Assembly: GCA_002011035.2 (NCBI GenBank)
Contig: MTLY02000002.1
Coordinates: forward strand, 372,001-436,000
Direction of reading: 5' to 3'
DNA length: 64,000 nucleotides
Origin: Candidatus Hecatella orcuttiae
GTDB taxonomy: Archaea; Thermoproteota; Bathyarchaeia; Hecatellales; Hecatellaceae
Shown here in pieces: positions 35,956 to 44,052 of the stretch (within the stretch, counting starts at the first letter, position 1; each line of letters starts with the position of its first letter). Made by a program: the position numbers and the translations under genes. The notes beneath the pieces were generated by a model that did not search any database, was not told where the DNA came from, and worked only from the letters and a program-made list of their open reading frames with translations.

Positions 35956-36765
35956 ATGAGCCTAAGGGACCTGCTGAGGAAGGTGAAAAACGGCCGGCTG
36001 TCGTTGGGGGAGGCGGAAGCTCGGCTGAGGCTGGACATGGTCAAGGCTGTGGAAGACTACGCCAAGCTGGACGTGCACCGGCCTCTGCGGAGAAGAGTCC
36101 CAGAGGTCATCTTCGCCGAGAACAAAACCCCTGCGGAGACCGCTAAGATCGCCTCCGAACTCGCCGGCCAGGTGGGCGCAGCCTTGGTAGCCCGACTGTC
36201 CGAGGCCCACTGGAGGGAGCTGAAGAGGCTGGGGAGAAGGGGCTTCAAGGTGGAGCGCTGGGAAAGAGCCCGCATGACTGTGGTGCGGAAGAGAGGCGTA
36301 ACCCCGCCGCCCAGTAGCGGAGGCCGGGTGATGGTTCTCACCGCCGGAACAGCCGACGTGCCCGTGGCCGAGGAGGCTCGGGTAGTGGCGGGGGAGATGG
36401 GCTGCGAAGTCTACACCGCCTACGACGTAGGCGTCGCCGGCTTCCACCGGCTTCTCCAACCCCTGAAGGAAAGCCTCCGGAGGAAGGTGGACGTCATAGT
36501 GGTGGTAGCGGGAATGGAGGGCGCCTTGCCTTCGGTGGTAGCCAGCCTAGCCGACTGCCCGGTGATAGGCGTGCCCACCTCCACCGGCTACGGCCTGGGA
36601 GGCGGAGGCCAAGGAGCCCTGATGTCCATGCTCCAGTCCTGCACCTTGGGGCTGGCGGTGGTGAACATCGACAACGGAGTGGGCGCCGGAGCCCTCGCAG
36701 CCCTCATCGCCAACCGGGCGGCTGAGGCCCGAGCCTCCGCGTCCGGGAGAAAAAAGTGGGGCTGA
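35956..36765 (+). CDS. larB: Nickel-pincer cofactor biosynthesis protein LarB
   Basis: A carboxylase/hydrolase that acts on nicotinic acid adenine dinucleotide in the first step of nickel-pincer nucleotide synthesis. The C-terminal PurE-like half shows VLTAGTADVPVAEEA, VVVAGMEGALPSVVASL, PVIGVPTSTGYGLGGGGQGA and NIDNGVGAGALAA. The N-terminal half has the typical LarB helix with FAENKTPAETAKIA. The 269-residue length is normal. Confidence 0.95.
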   Translation: MSLRDLLRKVKNGRLSLGEAEARLRLDMVKAVEDYAKLDVHRPLRRRVPEVIFAENKTPAETAKIASELAGQVGAALVARLSEAHWRELKRLGRRGFKVERWERARMTVVRKRGVTPPPSSGGRVMVLTAGTADVPVAEEARVVAGEMGCEVYTAYDVGVAGFHRLLQPLKESLRRKVDVIVVVAGMEGALPSVVASLADCPVIGVPTSTGYGLGGGGQGALMSMLQSCTLGLAVVNIDNGVGAGALAALIANRAAEARASASGRKKWG

Positions 36766-36800
36766 ATCTCGGTGTCCGGGTCTGGTAGGTCTGCGCTGTT

Positions 36801-37199
36801 CTATTGTTCGCGCATGATTTCGTCGGGGGTTCTGACGGATTCTCTCATCCACTTGAAGTGTTTCTTGTTCTGGGTGACTAGGACTGCTCCCTGCTGGAGG
36901 GCGGTGGCGCCTATGAGGAAGTCTCTTCCGTGGTGTTTGAAGGGTAGCCTAGGATTCTTCACCGCCTCGTCTACGGCTCTTTCACCCGCCGTCCTATCCA
37001 AGGGAGTGACGGAAGCTCGGATGCCGAGTAGAACGGTCTTCAACTCCTTAAACAAGCTCCGTCGAACGCTGCGAAGGTAGACTTCCACGTAGGCGACGAC
37101 GGGCACGCATACGTCGATTTCGCTTCTTTTCCTGAGCCAAGCTAAGAATTTTTTATGGTGGAAGACATTGGAGTCTAAGAGAAGCCTAATCCTATGCAT
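36801..37199 (-). CDS. PIN-domain ribonuclease toxin (VapC-like)
   Basis: A 132-residue PIN-domain nuclease. The acidic active-site residues are Asp in LLLDSNVFHH, Glu in VVAYVEVYL and Asp in GRDFLIGATAL, with LVTQNKKHF near the end. Its start overlaps the upstream antitoxin-like gene by eight bases, the usual VapBC arrangement. It would cleave RNA when its antitoxin is lost. Confidence 0.85.
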   Translation of the reverse strand: MHRIRLLLDSNVFHHKKFLAWLRKRSEIDVCVPVVAYVEVYLRSVRRSLFKELKTVLLGIRASVTPLDRTAGERAVDEAVKNPRLPFKHHGRDFLIGATALQQGAVLVTQNKKHFKWMRESVRTPDEIMREQ

Positions 37200-37455
37200 C
37201 TAGGCCACCCAAGGCCTTCCGCAGCTCTGCCGCTTCCTTAACTTCCACGTCCCTCATTCCCGGGCAGAACCTTGCAAGAGCTTCTTCAAACTCCTTATCG
37301 CTCACTCCAGAAGGCTTAGGGGCAAGCTCCGTCAAAAGGCGAATGGCCTCGTTGAGGGAGAGGTCGCGGCCTAGCTTCGACTGGGCTTTAAGCCTGCAGC
37401 TTAACAGCTGAGCGTAGGTTTCGTCATCCACCTTTATCGTCGAATATCCCGCCAA
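37192..37455 (-). CDS. Antitoxin-like protein (VapB type), second copy
   Basis: An 87-residue protein whose N-terminus (TIKVDDETYAQLLSCRLKAQ, then LSLNEAIRLLTEL) resembles ribbon-helix-helix VapB antitoxins, with a charged C-terminal tail that would wrap the toxin. It starts at TTG, preceded by GGAGGGTGA, and overlaps both the PIN gene and the upstream small gene. This is the most likely partner of the PIN protein. Confidence 0.72.
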   Translation of the reverse strand: MAGYSTIKVDDETYAQLLSCRLKAQSKLGRDLSLNEAIRLLTELAPKPSGVSDKEFEEALARFCPGMRDVEVKEAAELRKALGGLDA

Positions 37456-37604
37456 CCTGCTTCACCCTCCGCCAGACCCAGAAGATAGCGTAGCACATCG
37501 CTGTAGCTACATTTCCTCCCCCACTGTAAAGACATTTCCCTTTTAAGCCTCCCCAGCCGCTTTTTAACCTCCAACTCCACCGTTACAGTTTTCACGGCAT
37601 CCAC
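37434..37604 (-). CDS. Small antitoxin-like protein (56 aa), first copy
   Basis: Begins MDAVKTVTVELEVKKRLGRL and continues CSYSDVLRYLLGLAEGEAGW, again a ribbon-helix-helix-like layout, in a different frame from the gene that follows and overlapping it by 22 bases. GTG at 37604 is the first start after an A/T-rich promoter stretch (37610-37650). It may be a second antitoxin, or the remnant of one that once ran on into the next frame. Confidence 0.55.
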   Translation of the reverse strand: MDAVKTVTVELEVKKRLGRLKREMSLQWGRKCSYSDVLRYLLGLAEGEAGWRDIRR

Positions 37605-37745
37605 GGATAGTTAATACCATTAATACTTTAAATACTCTACGGAACACGTTTTCAGCAAAAACTTGACAGGATCCGGCATCGATACTTATTTATGCTTGTG
37701 TTGAAGTTTATAGCTGATCCCAGAGCCTTTAGGGGATAGGTTAAA

Positions 37746-39206
37746 ATGAGGGTCCTCCTAGTCCAGCCTCCCACCCCCTTGGAGGTGGAGACCCTCTCCT
37801 CTATCGACATGGTCGCCCCCTCCATGGGCCTCGCCTACCTGGCCGCGGTGCTGGAGCAGCACGGCTATGCGGTGGAGATCCTCGACGCCCCCGCCCTCCA
37901 AGTCACCCACGAGCAGCTTCCCCGGGAGCTGGAGCGACGTAAACCCGACCTGGTGGGGGTCACTGCCACCACAGCTGTCATAGGCAGCGCGCTGAAAACC
38001 GCGGAGACAGCCAAAGCCGTCCTGCCCGAGGCCACGGTGGTGCTGGGCGGAGCCCACCTGACTTTCACCCAGGAGACCACCATGAGTCTCTGCCCCTCCG
38101 TGGATGTGGGGGTGGTGGGGGAAGGCGAGTACACGCTGCTGGAACTGGTTCAAACCCTTGAAAAGGGCGGCAGCCTCAAGGATGTTAAAGGAATCATCTA
38201 CCGGGAGGACGGTAGGTTGGTTAAGACGCCGCCTCGGCCTCTCATCGCCAACTTGGATGAGCTTCCCTTCCCAGCCCGCCACCTGCTTCCCATGGACCAG
38301 TACCGGGCTTTTGGCAAGAAGCGAATCCTAGGCACTATCTTCACCAGCCGGGGCTGTCCTTTCAGCTGCATCTTCTGCTCCTCCTCCCTCCTCTTCGGCA
38401 AGAAGTTCAGAGCCCGAAGCCCCAAGAACGTGGTGGACGAGATCGAACAGTTCCAACGGGAGTACAACAGCAAGTTCGTGGAGATCATCGACGACATCTT
38501 CATCCTCGACAGGAAGAGGGCAGAGGCCATCTGCCGCGAGCTGATGGAGCGGAACCTAGGCACCGTCTGGGTCTGCTCCGCCCGCATAGACCTGATGACC
38601 AAGGAGCTGATGCAGATGCTGAGGAAAGCCGGCTGCGTCATGATCTACTACGGCGTGGAATCCGGCGTCCAGAGGGTGGTGGACCTGATGAAGAAAGGCA
38701 TCAAGGTGGACCACGCTTTCAAAGTCATCCAGTGGGCTAGGGAGCTGGGCATGGAGTCCGTGGCCTCCTTCGTCGTGGGAATCCCCGGGGAAACCTGGGA
38801 GGAAGCCGTGCAGACCATCAAGTTCGCCAAGAAGCTCAACGCTGAGTACGCCCAGTTCGCCATCGCCACCCCGTTCCCTGGAACCGAGCTCTATGAAATG
38901 GCGAAGAGGGAAGGCCTCCTCCTCACCGAAGACTGGTCCCAGTACACGGTGTTGAAGCCTGTGATGAGAACCCGGGAGCTCTCCGCGGAGCAGCTTAAGA
39001 AGCTCATCCGGAAATGCTACCTGGAGTACTATCTCAGGCCCCGGATCATGTGGAACTACATCCGCCGAGGTCACGCCAGGGAGCTGCTGGTGAACGTCAT
39101 CGGCCACTACCTTTGGCAGGCGGTGAAGGCTGGGGTGAAGGGCCTCTTCAAACCCGCGGCTTCCACCCCGCCTCCGGTGGACTCCGAGCTGAGGGTGAAA
39201 ACCTAG
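37746..39206 (+). CDS. B12-binding radical SAM protein
   Basis: A 486-residue protein with an N-terminal cobalamin-binding domain (VLLVQPPTPLEVE, MGLAYLAAVLEQHGY, VVLGGAHLTFTQE) and a radical SAM domain with FTSRGCPFSCIFCSSS near residue 205, EIIDDIFILDRKR and YGVESGVQRVVDLM. The C-terminal part (about residues 400-470) is helical and amphipathic, hinting at membrane or lipid contact. Similar in plan to the protein at 14803-16074. The substrate is unknown; radical methylation is common in this class. Confidence 0.9.
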   Translation: MRVLLVQPPTPLEVETLSSIDMVAPSMGLAYLAAVLEQHGYAVEILDAPALQVTHEQLPRELERRKPDLVGVTATTAVIGSALKTAETAKAVLPEATVVLGGAHLTFTQETTMSLCPSVDVGVVGEGEYTLLELVQTLEKGGSLKDVKGIIYREDGRLVKTPPRPLIANLDELPFPARHLLPMDQYRAFGKKRILGTIFTSRGCPFSCIFCSSSLLFGKKFRARSPKNVVDEIEQFQREYNSKFVEIIDDIFILDRKRAEAICRELMERNLGTVWVCSARIDLMTKELMQMLRKAGCVMIYYGVESGVQRVVDLMKKGIKVDHAFKVIQWARELGMESVASFVVGIPGETWEEAVQTIKFAKKLNAEYAQFAIATPFPGTELYEMAKREGLLLTEDWSQYTVLKPVMRTRELSAEQLKKLIRKCYLEYYLRPRIMWNYIRRGHARELLVNVIGHYLWQAVKAGVKGLFKPAASTPPPVDSELRVKT

Positions 39207-39264
39207 CCGGCTGCCAAACCTAATTATCCCCTGCGAGAAACCTTAGAGAAGGGCGTGGTGAGGT

Positions 39265-39855
39265 TTGTTTGACCTTGAAGGCTACGGGATCCTCAGCCTT
39301 TTCCTAGTGGCCTTCGCCGTCAACCTGCTTCCCTTCACCAGCCCCTCCAACCTTTTCATCGCCTTCAACTTCGCCCTCCTCACTCCTGTTCAGCCTCTGG
39401 CCGTCGGCTTCCTCGTGGCCTCCGCGGCCTCCGCAGCCAAGCTTCTCCATTATTATGTGGTCTTCTTTCTGAGAAGCGCCATGGGAGCCTCCCGGAGAGC
39501 CTCCTTGGAGAGGCTGGGCTCCGCCCTCGGGCGTTGGAGTCTCCTAGCCGTGGTCGTGGCAGCTGTGACGCCCATCCCCGACGACCCCGTCATCCTACCC
39601 TTGGGCCTGCTCAAGTACAGCCCTCTGAAGCTGGCCCTAGGCTACTTCGCCGGAAAAATGGCTGTGGCCAGTGTAGGCGGCTACTTGGGGAAGGTGGGTG
39701 TAGCGGTCTTCCAGCCGCTGGTGGGAGGAACCGCCCTGATGGCCGTCTCCCTTGCCTTAACGGTGGCGGCTGCCGTGGTTTTGGTGAAGGTGAACCCGGA
39801 GGAGCTGCTGAGAAGGCTGAAGAGGCCTCCTGCAGGGAGGGGGGAAAAAGCCTGA
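39265..39855 (+). CDS. VTT/DedA-like small membrane protein
   Basis: A 196-residue integral membrane protein with about five hydrophobic segments. VTPIPDDPVILPLGLLKYSP followed by LALGYFAGKM resembles the SNARE-associated (VTT/DedA) core, where a Pro-rich re-entrant loop lies before a helix; many members scramble lipids. It sits between two radical SAM genes and its stop overlaps the start of the next gene as CTGA, so a link to membrane lipid modification is possible but inferred. Confidence 0.68.
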   Translation: MFDLEGYGILSLFLVAFAVNLLPFTSPSNLFIAFNFALLTPVQPLAVGFLVASAASAAKLLHYYVVFFLRSAMGASRRASLERLGSALGRWSLLAVVVAAVTPIPDDPVILPLGLLKYSPLKLALGYFAGKMAVASVGGYLGKVGVAVFQPLVGGTALMAVSLALTVAAAVVLVKVNPEELLRRLKRPPAGRGEKA

Positions 39856-41432
39856 GGCTAGGCAGCCCCAAGATAGTTCTAACCGCCCCTGCCACGGAGA
39901 TGAGCACCCACCACCGGAAGGTCTTCCTAGGCTTCGGAGCCTGCCTTTCCAACCCCCCCTTTCCCCCCTGGTTTGTGAAGCGGCTTTTCTATCCGCCCGT
40001 CTCCCACAGCCGGGGGAAAGCGGACTTCGCCCCCTACAACCTGAGGAAGGTGGAGGCCTGTCTCTTGGAGAAAGGAGGCTTCCGGGAGTCCGAGGTGGCG
40101 ACGGTGCACCCCCAGAGGCTAAGCCGGGTGGTGGGGTCTGAAACCCGGGTGGTAGGTGTCACGGTCATGGACCCTCTAGGCCTAGGGCCCACCAGCCTCA
40201 CCTTCGCCTCCCTCTTCCGAGGGGAAACCGCCACCTGCCGGGAGTTTCGGAGGCTGATGGCTCAGGAGCCCCTTGCCTCCCGTCGGCTGCCCGTGGTGGT
40301 GGGCGGTATGGGCGCTTGGCAGCTCTATTACACGCCTGGGGCTCGAGAAAAGTACGGTATCTCCACGCTGGTCTTGGGGGAGGGAGAAAAGGTGGTGCCG
40401 GAGCTCTTCGCCAAGGCCGTGGAAGGAGCGCCTCTGCCCCCGGTAATCTTCGGAGAAGACGCGGAGGTAGAGGCTATTCCCACCATCCGGAAGCCGGCGG
40501 TAGGGGGCTTGGTGGAGGTGGCTCGGGGATGCGGGAGAAACTGCCAGTTCTGCTCCCCCACCCTCCGGGGGAGGAGGGACATGGCCCTCGGCCAGATAGT
40601 GGCGGAGGCCAGGCTCAACGTGGAGGGCGGCTGCCCCCGGCTCTGCCTCCATGCGGAGGACGTTCTGGGCTACGGCTCCGACGGCTGGAGCCGGTTTAAG
40701 CCCAACCGGGAGAAGGTGCTGGGGCTTTTCCGGAGGCTGGCGGCTGAGGTCGGCGCCCACCGGCTGGGGGTCAGCCATGTGACCCTTTCCTCCATAGCCG
40801 CGGACCCGGGGTTGGTGGAGGAGGTTTCCCAGCTTCTCCAAGTGGGCCCGGGGGCGCCTCTCTTCGGCTATCAGACAGGCATTGAAACCGGCAGTGTGAG
40901 GCTTATCAGGAGGCTGATGGCTGGGAAGCCTCTGCCCTTCAAGCCTGAGGAATGGCCTGAGGTGGTGGTTCAAGGGTTCGGAGTGTCCAAGGACTGCAGC
41001 TGGGTTCCCGCGGCCACCCTCATCATGGGCCTCCCGGGGGAGAGGGAGGAAGACGTCAACGCCAGCCTCGACCTGCTGGACGGGCTGAGGGACTGTCCAT
41101 CCTTCGTCATCCCCCAGTTTTTCATGCCCATCACCGAAACCCTGCTGGAGAAGGCGCCGCGGTTCGATGTGGAGGCCATGGGGGAAGCCCACGGCCTGCT
41201 ACTCCTCCGCTGCTTGGAGCATTCCGTCCGCTGGGCTGACCACCTGAGGCAGCGGCTCTTCCAGAGGGACGCCCCCTGGCTCAGGCTGGGCTACTGGCTG
41301 GGCTACAGGCTGCTCTACTTCTTCGCTTGGCTGGGGGGAAAGAAAATAGCGGGGAGGCTGGGGCTGAACTGGCGCCGCCTCCAAGCCGCCGGCCTCCCAC
41401 GGGAAAGCGGAATCCAGCCTTCCGGAGATTAG
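39852..41432 (+). CDS. Radical SAM protein with B12-binding-like N-terminal domain
   Basis: About 526 residues. The cluster motif is ARGCGRNCQFCSPT (C-x3-C-x2-C) near residue 225, with VVVGGMGAW before it and FGYQTGIETGSVRLI after. The family starts with a PKIVLTA-like strand followed by EMS; this stretch is encoded only if translation starts before the ATG at 39900. A CTG at 39852 overlaps the previous stop (CTGA) and has GGGAGGGGGG upstream, so CTG is my preferred start. Function unknown. Confidence 0.82.
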   Translation: MRLGSPKIVLTAPATEMSTHHRKVFLGFGACLSNPPFPPWFVKRLFYPPVSHSRGKADFAPYNLRKVEACLLEKGGFRESEVATVHPQRLSRVVGSETRVVGVTVMDPLGLGPTSLTFASLFRGETATCREFRRLMAQEPLASRRLPVVVGGMGAWQLYYTPGAREKYGISTLVLGEGEKVVPELFAKAVEGAPLPPVIFGEDAEVEAIPTIRKPAVGGLVEVARGCGRNCQFCSPTLRGRRDMALGQIVAEARLNVEGGCPRLCLHAEDVLGYGSDGWSRFKPNREKVLGLFRRLAAEVGAHRLGVSHVTLSSIAADPGLVEEVSQLLQVGPGAPLFGYQTGIETGSVRLIRRLMAGKPLPFKPEEWPEVVVQGFGVSKDCSWVPAATLIMGLPGEREEDVNASLDLLDGLRDCPSFVIPQFFMPITETLLEKAPRFDVEAMGEAHGLLLLRCLEHSVRWADHLRQRLFQRDAPWLRLGYWLGYRLLYFFAWLGGKKIAGRLGLNWRRLQAAGLPRESGIQPSGD

Positions 41433-41974
41433 AGCTTCTCCCCGCTTGGAAACTCCTCGGCCAATTCCCGAGCTAGGCGGCTGCGGTTGTCCGTGGTGAC
41501 CTCCAAGAGGCGGGCTGCAGGGTGGGCTCTGAGCCTCTGGATGAGGGAGTCTCGAGCTCGGTGGTGGACGGTGACCACCAGCGGCTTCCCGCTTTCCACC
41601 GCCTCCTCCACGGCCTGCTTGAAGCTGGGAGAAAACAGCTCCATGGGGCCGACTTCGTCGACGAAGACCACGTCCGCCTCCGCCACCGCCCTCCGCACAG
41701 CCTCCACGCCCACCGCCTCCAAGTCGGCTAGGTTGACCCGGTATTTTCCCAGCCGCGGCCCCTGAGCTTGGTGGACGTGGGCTAGGACGCCCCGGCGGCC
41801 GGTGGCCAGGTCGGTGACCTCGAAGCCTAGGCGGGTGGAGCCTTGTCGGATTTCGCCGGTGGCCATGCCGCCTACCCGGTAGCCTCTCTCGGCTAGGAGC
41901 TCGGCCAGTTTCCTGAAGACGGTGCTTTTCCCCACGCCGGGTAGGCCTGTGAGGAGGAGGATGCGCGGCCGCAT
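41429..41974 (-). CDS. Nucleoside-triphosphatase, THEP1 family
   Basis: A P-loop NTPase of about 181 residues. Walker A is LTGLPGVGKSTVFRKL, followed by YRVGGMATGEIRQGSTRLGF and Walker B VVFVDEVGPMEL, both diagnostic for THEP1. These enzymes hydrolyse several NTPs; the cellular role is unsettled. The ATG at 41974 places the P-loop at the usual distance from the N-terminus; ATGs further up (to 42019) would add 15 atypical residues. It converges with the radical SAM gene. Confidence 0.9.
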   Translation of the reverse strand: MRPRILLLTGLPGVGKSTVFRKLAELLAERGYRVGGMATGEIRQGSTRLGFEVTDLATGRRGVLAHVHQAQGPRLGKYRVNLADLEAVGVEAVRRAVAEADVVFVDEVGPMELFSPSFKQAVEEAVESGKPLVVTVHHRARDSLIQRLRAHPAARLLEVTTDNRSRLARELAEEFPSGEKL

Positions 41975-42093
41975 GGCTTGGGACCGAGAATGTTTAGTCT
42001 GAGAAAACATAAAAACCAACCTTCCGAGGATGTTTTTGTCGCCGCAAATAATTTCAGGAGTTTGACCGTGAATTCAGGGGTCTGGTTGGCGGT

Positions 42094-42339
42094 TTATGGC
42101 TTGTAGATTTTCTTCCTATGCCCGACGGCTATGAGGGTTATGGTTTTGGTCTCTTCGTCGACGGCGTATATGACGTTGTAGTTTCCGATTGTCAAGCTGT
42201 ATCTCCCTTTTAGGTCTCCGTGGAGGGGTTTGCCTAGGTGTGGGTTTTCTTGCAGCTGGCGGATTTTCCGGTCAGTTCTCCGCTTGGATTCTAGGCTTAG
42301 TTTTCGGAAGTCTCTTTCAAAACTCTTCGTGGAGAGCAG
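42094..42339 (-). CDS. RelE/ParE-family toxin (non-ATG start)
   Basis: An 81-residue protein in a frame without ATG, GTG or TTG at its head. STKSFERDFRKLSLESKRRT, then NPHLGKPLHGDLKGRYSL, IGNYNVIYAVDEETKTITL and AVGHRKKIY are in RelE order and at RelE spacing. A CTG at 42339 follows just after the antitoxin stop. Either CTG serves as start, or the true start was lost and the gene is silenced. The paired antitoxin gene lies directly upstream. Confidence 0.75.
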   Translation of the reverse strand: MLSTKSFERDFRKLSLESKRRTDRKIRQLQENPHLGKPLHGDLKGRYSLTIGNYNVIYAVDEETKTITLIAVGHRKKIYKP

Positions 42340-42340
42340 C

Positions 42341-42559
42341 CTATATTTCGTCGGACTTTCTGAGCTCCTCGACGAATTCTTCGTAGCTTCTCGTCCGCCC
42401 GGCTTTAAGGTCGGCCTCCCCCCTCCGAATGGCCTTCACCATCTCACGGTTGGCTAGGATGTCCAGTGTCTCGATAAGTTCCTCGAGCAGGTTTTTTGTC
42501 CGAACCAGAAGCTCCGTCTGCTCGCGGTTTAAGACCACAGAATCCATCTCGATCAGCAT
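42341..42559 (-). CDS. RelB-like antitoxin
   Basis: A 72-residue mostly helical acidic protein (LLVRTKNLLEELIETLDILA, then SYEEFVEELRKSDEI at the end) of the type paired with archaeal RelE toxins. Its stop codon lies one base before the toxin's proposed CTG start. The start could be the first ATG or the ATG four codons later. It likely neutralises the RelE protein and represses the pair. Confidence 0.75.
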   Translation of the reverse strand: MLIEMDSVVLNREQTELLVRTKNLLEELIETLDILANREMVKAIRRGEADLKAGRTRSYEEFVEELRKSDEI

Positions 42560-42584
42560 TCAAAGCGTTAATCTTGTTCATATG

Positions 42585-42839
42585 TTATTGTTCTGTTTTC
42601 TCCGGTGATGTCTGCAAGCGATTCAGGAGGCTGTTAGCGGCTGCGGCTTTTATTTCTCTGGCTATTTCTTGGGCCAAGGCTTTGGCTAGGTTTCTTCGGG
42701 TGTTTATGATTTCGATTCCCGCAACCTCGCCGTCCCTGCCGTATTCCAGTCGGATGTCTTCGTCGTTCTCCTTGCTGTCGAAGACTCGGCTGTCTCTGGC
42801 CACGATGTACAGGCTGTCTTCTTCCGGGTTGTAGTTCAC
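42585..42839 (-). CDS. DUF2283 family protein
   Basis: The 84-residue protein begins YNPEEDSLYIVARDSRVFDS and continues DIRLEYGRDGEVAGIEIINT, the DUF2283 pattern (a small beta-rich protein that keeps a record of D-x-L-Y). The C-terminal helix is Ala-rich. The family is often found near toxin-antitoxin genes; its role is unknown. It precedes the RelB/RelE-like pair in the same direction. Confidence 0.8.
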   Translation of the reverse strand: MNYNPEEDSLYIVARDSRVFDSKENDEDIRLEYGRDGEVAGIEIINTRRNLAKALAQEIAREIKAAAANSLLNRLQTSPEKTEQ

Positions 42840-42942
42840 CTTTAAAGCCGCGTTCCCTTTTATTGGGAGGCTGCCTCTTCGATTTTAACGTTTATGAAAG
42901 GTTTAAGCTGGTGTTGAAGCAAACCTACTTGGAGTGTTCTGG

Positions 42943-43077
42943 GTGGGCGAATCTGTCACGTTGGAGATGGTCTACAGGGAGGTTAGAAGCATCAGGGGGA
43001 TGCTTGAGAAGGTTCGGAAGGGAGAGTACGTGGCGCTCGAAGAGGCTGAGAAGAAGCTGGGTTTTACTCGGATTTGA
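42943..43077 (+). CDS. Small antitoxin-like protein (44 aa), orphan
   Basis: A short helical protein, VTLEMVYREVRSIRGMLEKV then GEYVALEEAEKKLG, reading like archaeal antitoxins of PIN toxins. GTG at 42943 with GGAG eight bases upstream is the best start. No toxin follows: the end overlaps the convergent MEDS gene by 14 bases. It may be a leftover of a decayed module. The 100 bases before it hold nothing else I can support. Confidence 0.45.
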   Translation: MGESVTLEMVYREVRSIRGMLEKVRKGEYVALEEAEKKLGFTRI

Positions 43078-44044
43078 CTAGGCCGGTTTTGGGGCCTAGG
43101 ATGATGGCGGTGGAGTGGGCTTTGAGGAGGGCTGGAAGCAGCTTGGGTTTCCCTTCTCTGGCCACTACCTCCGAGTCGTAGGCGCAGATGGCCGTCAGGG
43201 GGATTTCCAAGGTCCGATGGAGGGCGCGCTCGTAGGCTACCAGCTCTTTGACCATTCCGTGGTTGAAGAAGCAGGCCATCTCCCCGGCGACCCGGAGGCC
43301 TTGGAAGCCCCGGGCTTTCGCCTCCTCCAGCAGCTTCTTCCACAGCCTCAGGGTTTTGGCCATGTCGAACTTTCCGTCGATGATGTACCATTCTTGGTAG
43401 GGGATGACCTTCAATGCGCCTTTTCTCTTGTGTCTCTCCACGTCGATTCCGAACTTCTCCATAGCCCGCCTGACCTGGTCGCAGGCCTCTTGGCCGGCCA
43501 CGTAGGCGGCGGCTTCCTCCTCCTCCAGCCCGGCTTTCAGGTAGGTGAAGAGGACGCGGTGCTTGTCTTCGGGGTCTGTGTAGAAGAGGGCCACGTGGTC
43601 GGTGGGCTTCATCTTCTTGACAAACTCTAGGATTCCCGCCTTCTCCATCTTCGCCTCCCGGTCCCTCGGAGGGGCTGGAAATGGGAGGTAGGCGGTTTGA
43701 GTCCAGAGGCCCCGGGCTTGCTGTACGTAGTCGGCGAAGGCATAGCCTTCTTTTTCCTCGAAGTTCAGCCCCATCCTCCGGTAGAGCTTTCTGAGGATGG
43801 CTCTCAGGAGGACTGGAGCTCCGAGGCCGAACAGCCTTTCCAGCCCTTGGGCGAAGGCTTCGGGCTTTCGGGGAATATCCCTTCTTCTGAGGTGGAGGTC
43901 TCTCTCCAGATGGTAGTAGATGGCTTGGGCGGGGGGCTTTCCCACCACGGCGACTAGGCCTTCGTCCACGACCTCCAGCAGAAGCCGTCGGAATTCAGTT
44001 TCCCTCCTCCTTTCCACTGGTCTGTGCTCAGACAAACCCTTCAT
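43064..44044 (-). CDS. MEDS-domain sensory protein
   Basis: A 326-residue protein whose residues about 130-320 match the MEDS domain (methanogen/methylotroph DcmR sensory): PTDHVALFYTDPEDKHRVLF, YVAGQEACDQVRRAM, GEMACFFNHG and EIPLTAICAYD. The N-terminal 120 residues are helical and unassigned. MEDS domains are thought to bind hydrocarbon derivatives and are often linked to KaiC-like ATPases, as here: the KaiC gene lies eight bases upstream. Confidence 0.85.
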   Translation of the reverse strand: MKGLSEHRPVERRRETEFRRLLLEVVDEGLVAVVGKPPAQAIYYHLERDLHLRRRDIPRKPEAFAQGLERLFGLGAPVLLRAILRKLYRRMGLNFEEKEGYAFADYVQQARGLWTQTAYLPFPAPPRDREAKMEKAGILEFVKKMKPTDHVALFYTDPEDKHRVLFTYLKAGLEEEEAAAYVAGQEACDQVRRAMEKFGIDVERHKRKGALKVIPYQEWYIIDGKFDMAKTLRLWKKLLEEAKARGFQGLRVAGEMACFFNHGMVKELVAYERALHRTLEIPLTAICAYDSEVVAREGKPKLLPALLKAHSTAIILGPKTGLVKSE

Positions 44045-44052
44045 CTCCCAGA

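Noticed and set aside
39534-39851. A longer start for the radical SAM gene at 39852.
   Set aside because: The upstream sequence in that frame is Pro/Arg-rich and overlaps the membrane protein gene, which has the better protein sequence.
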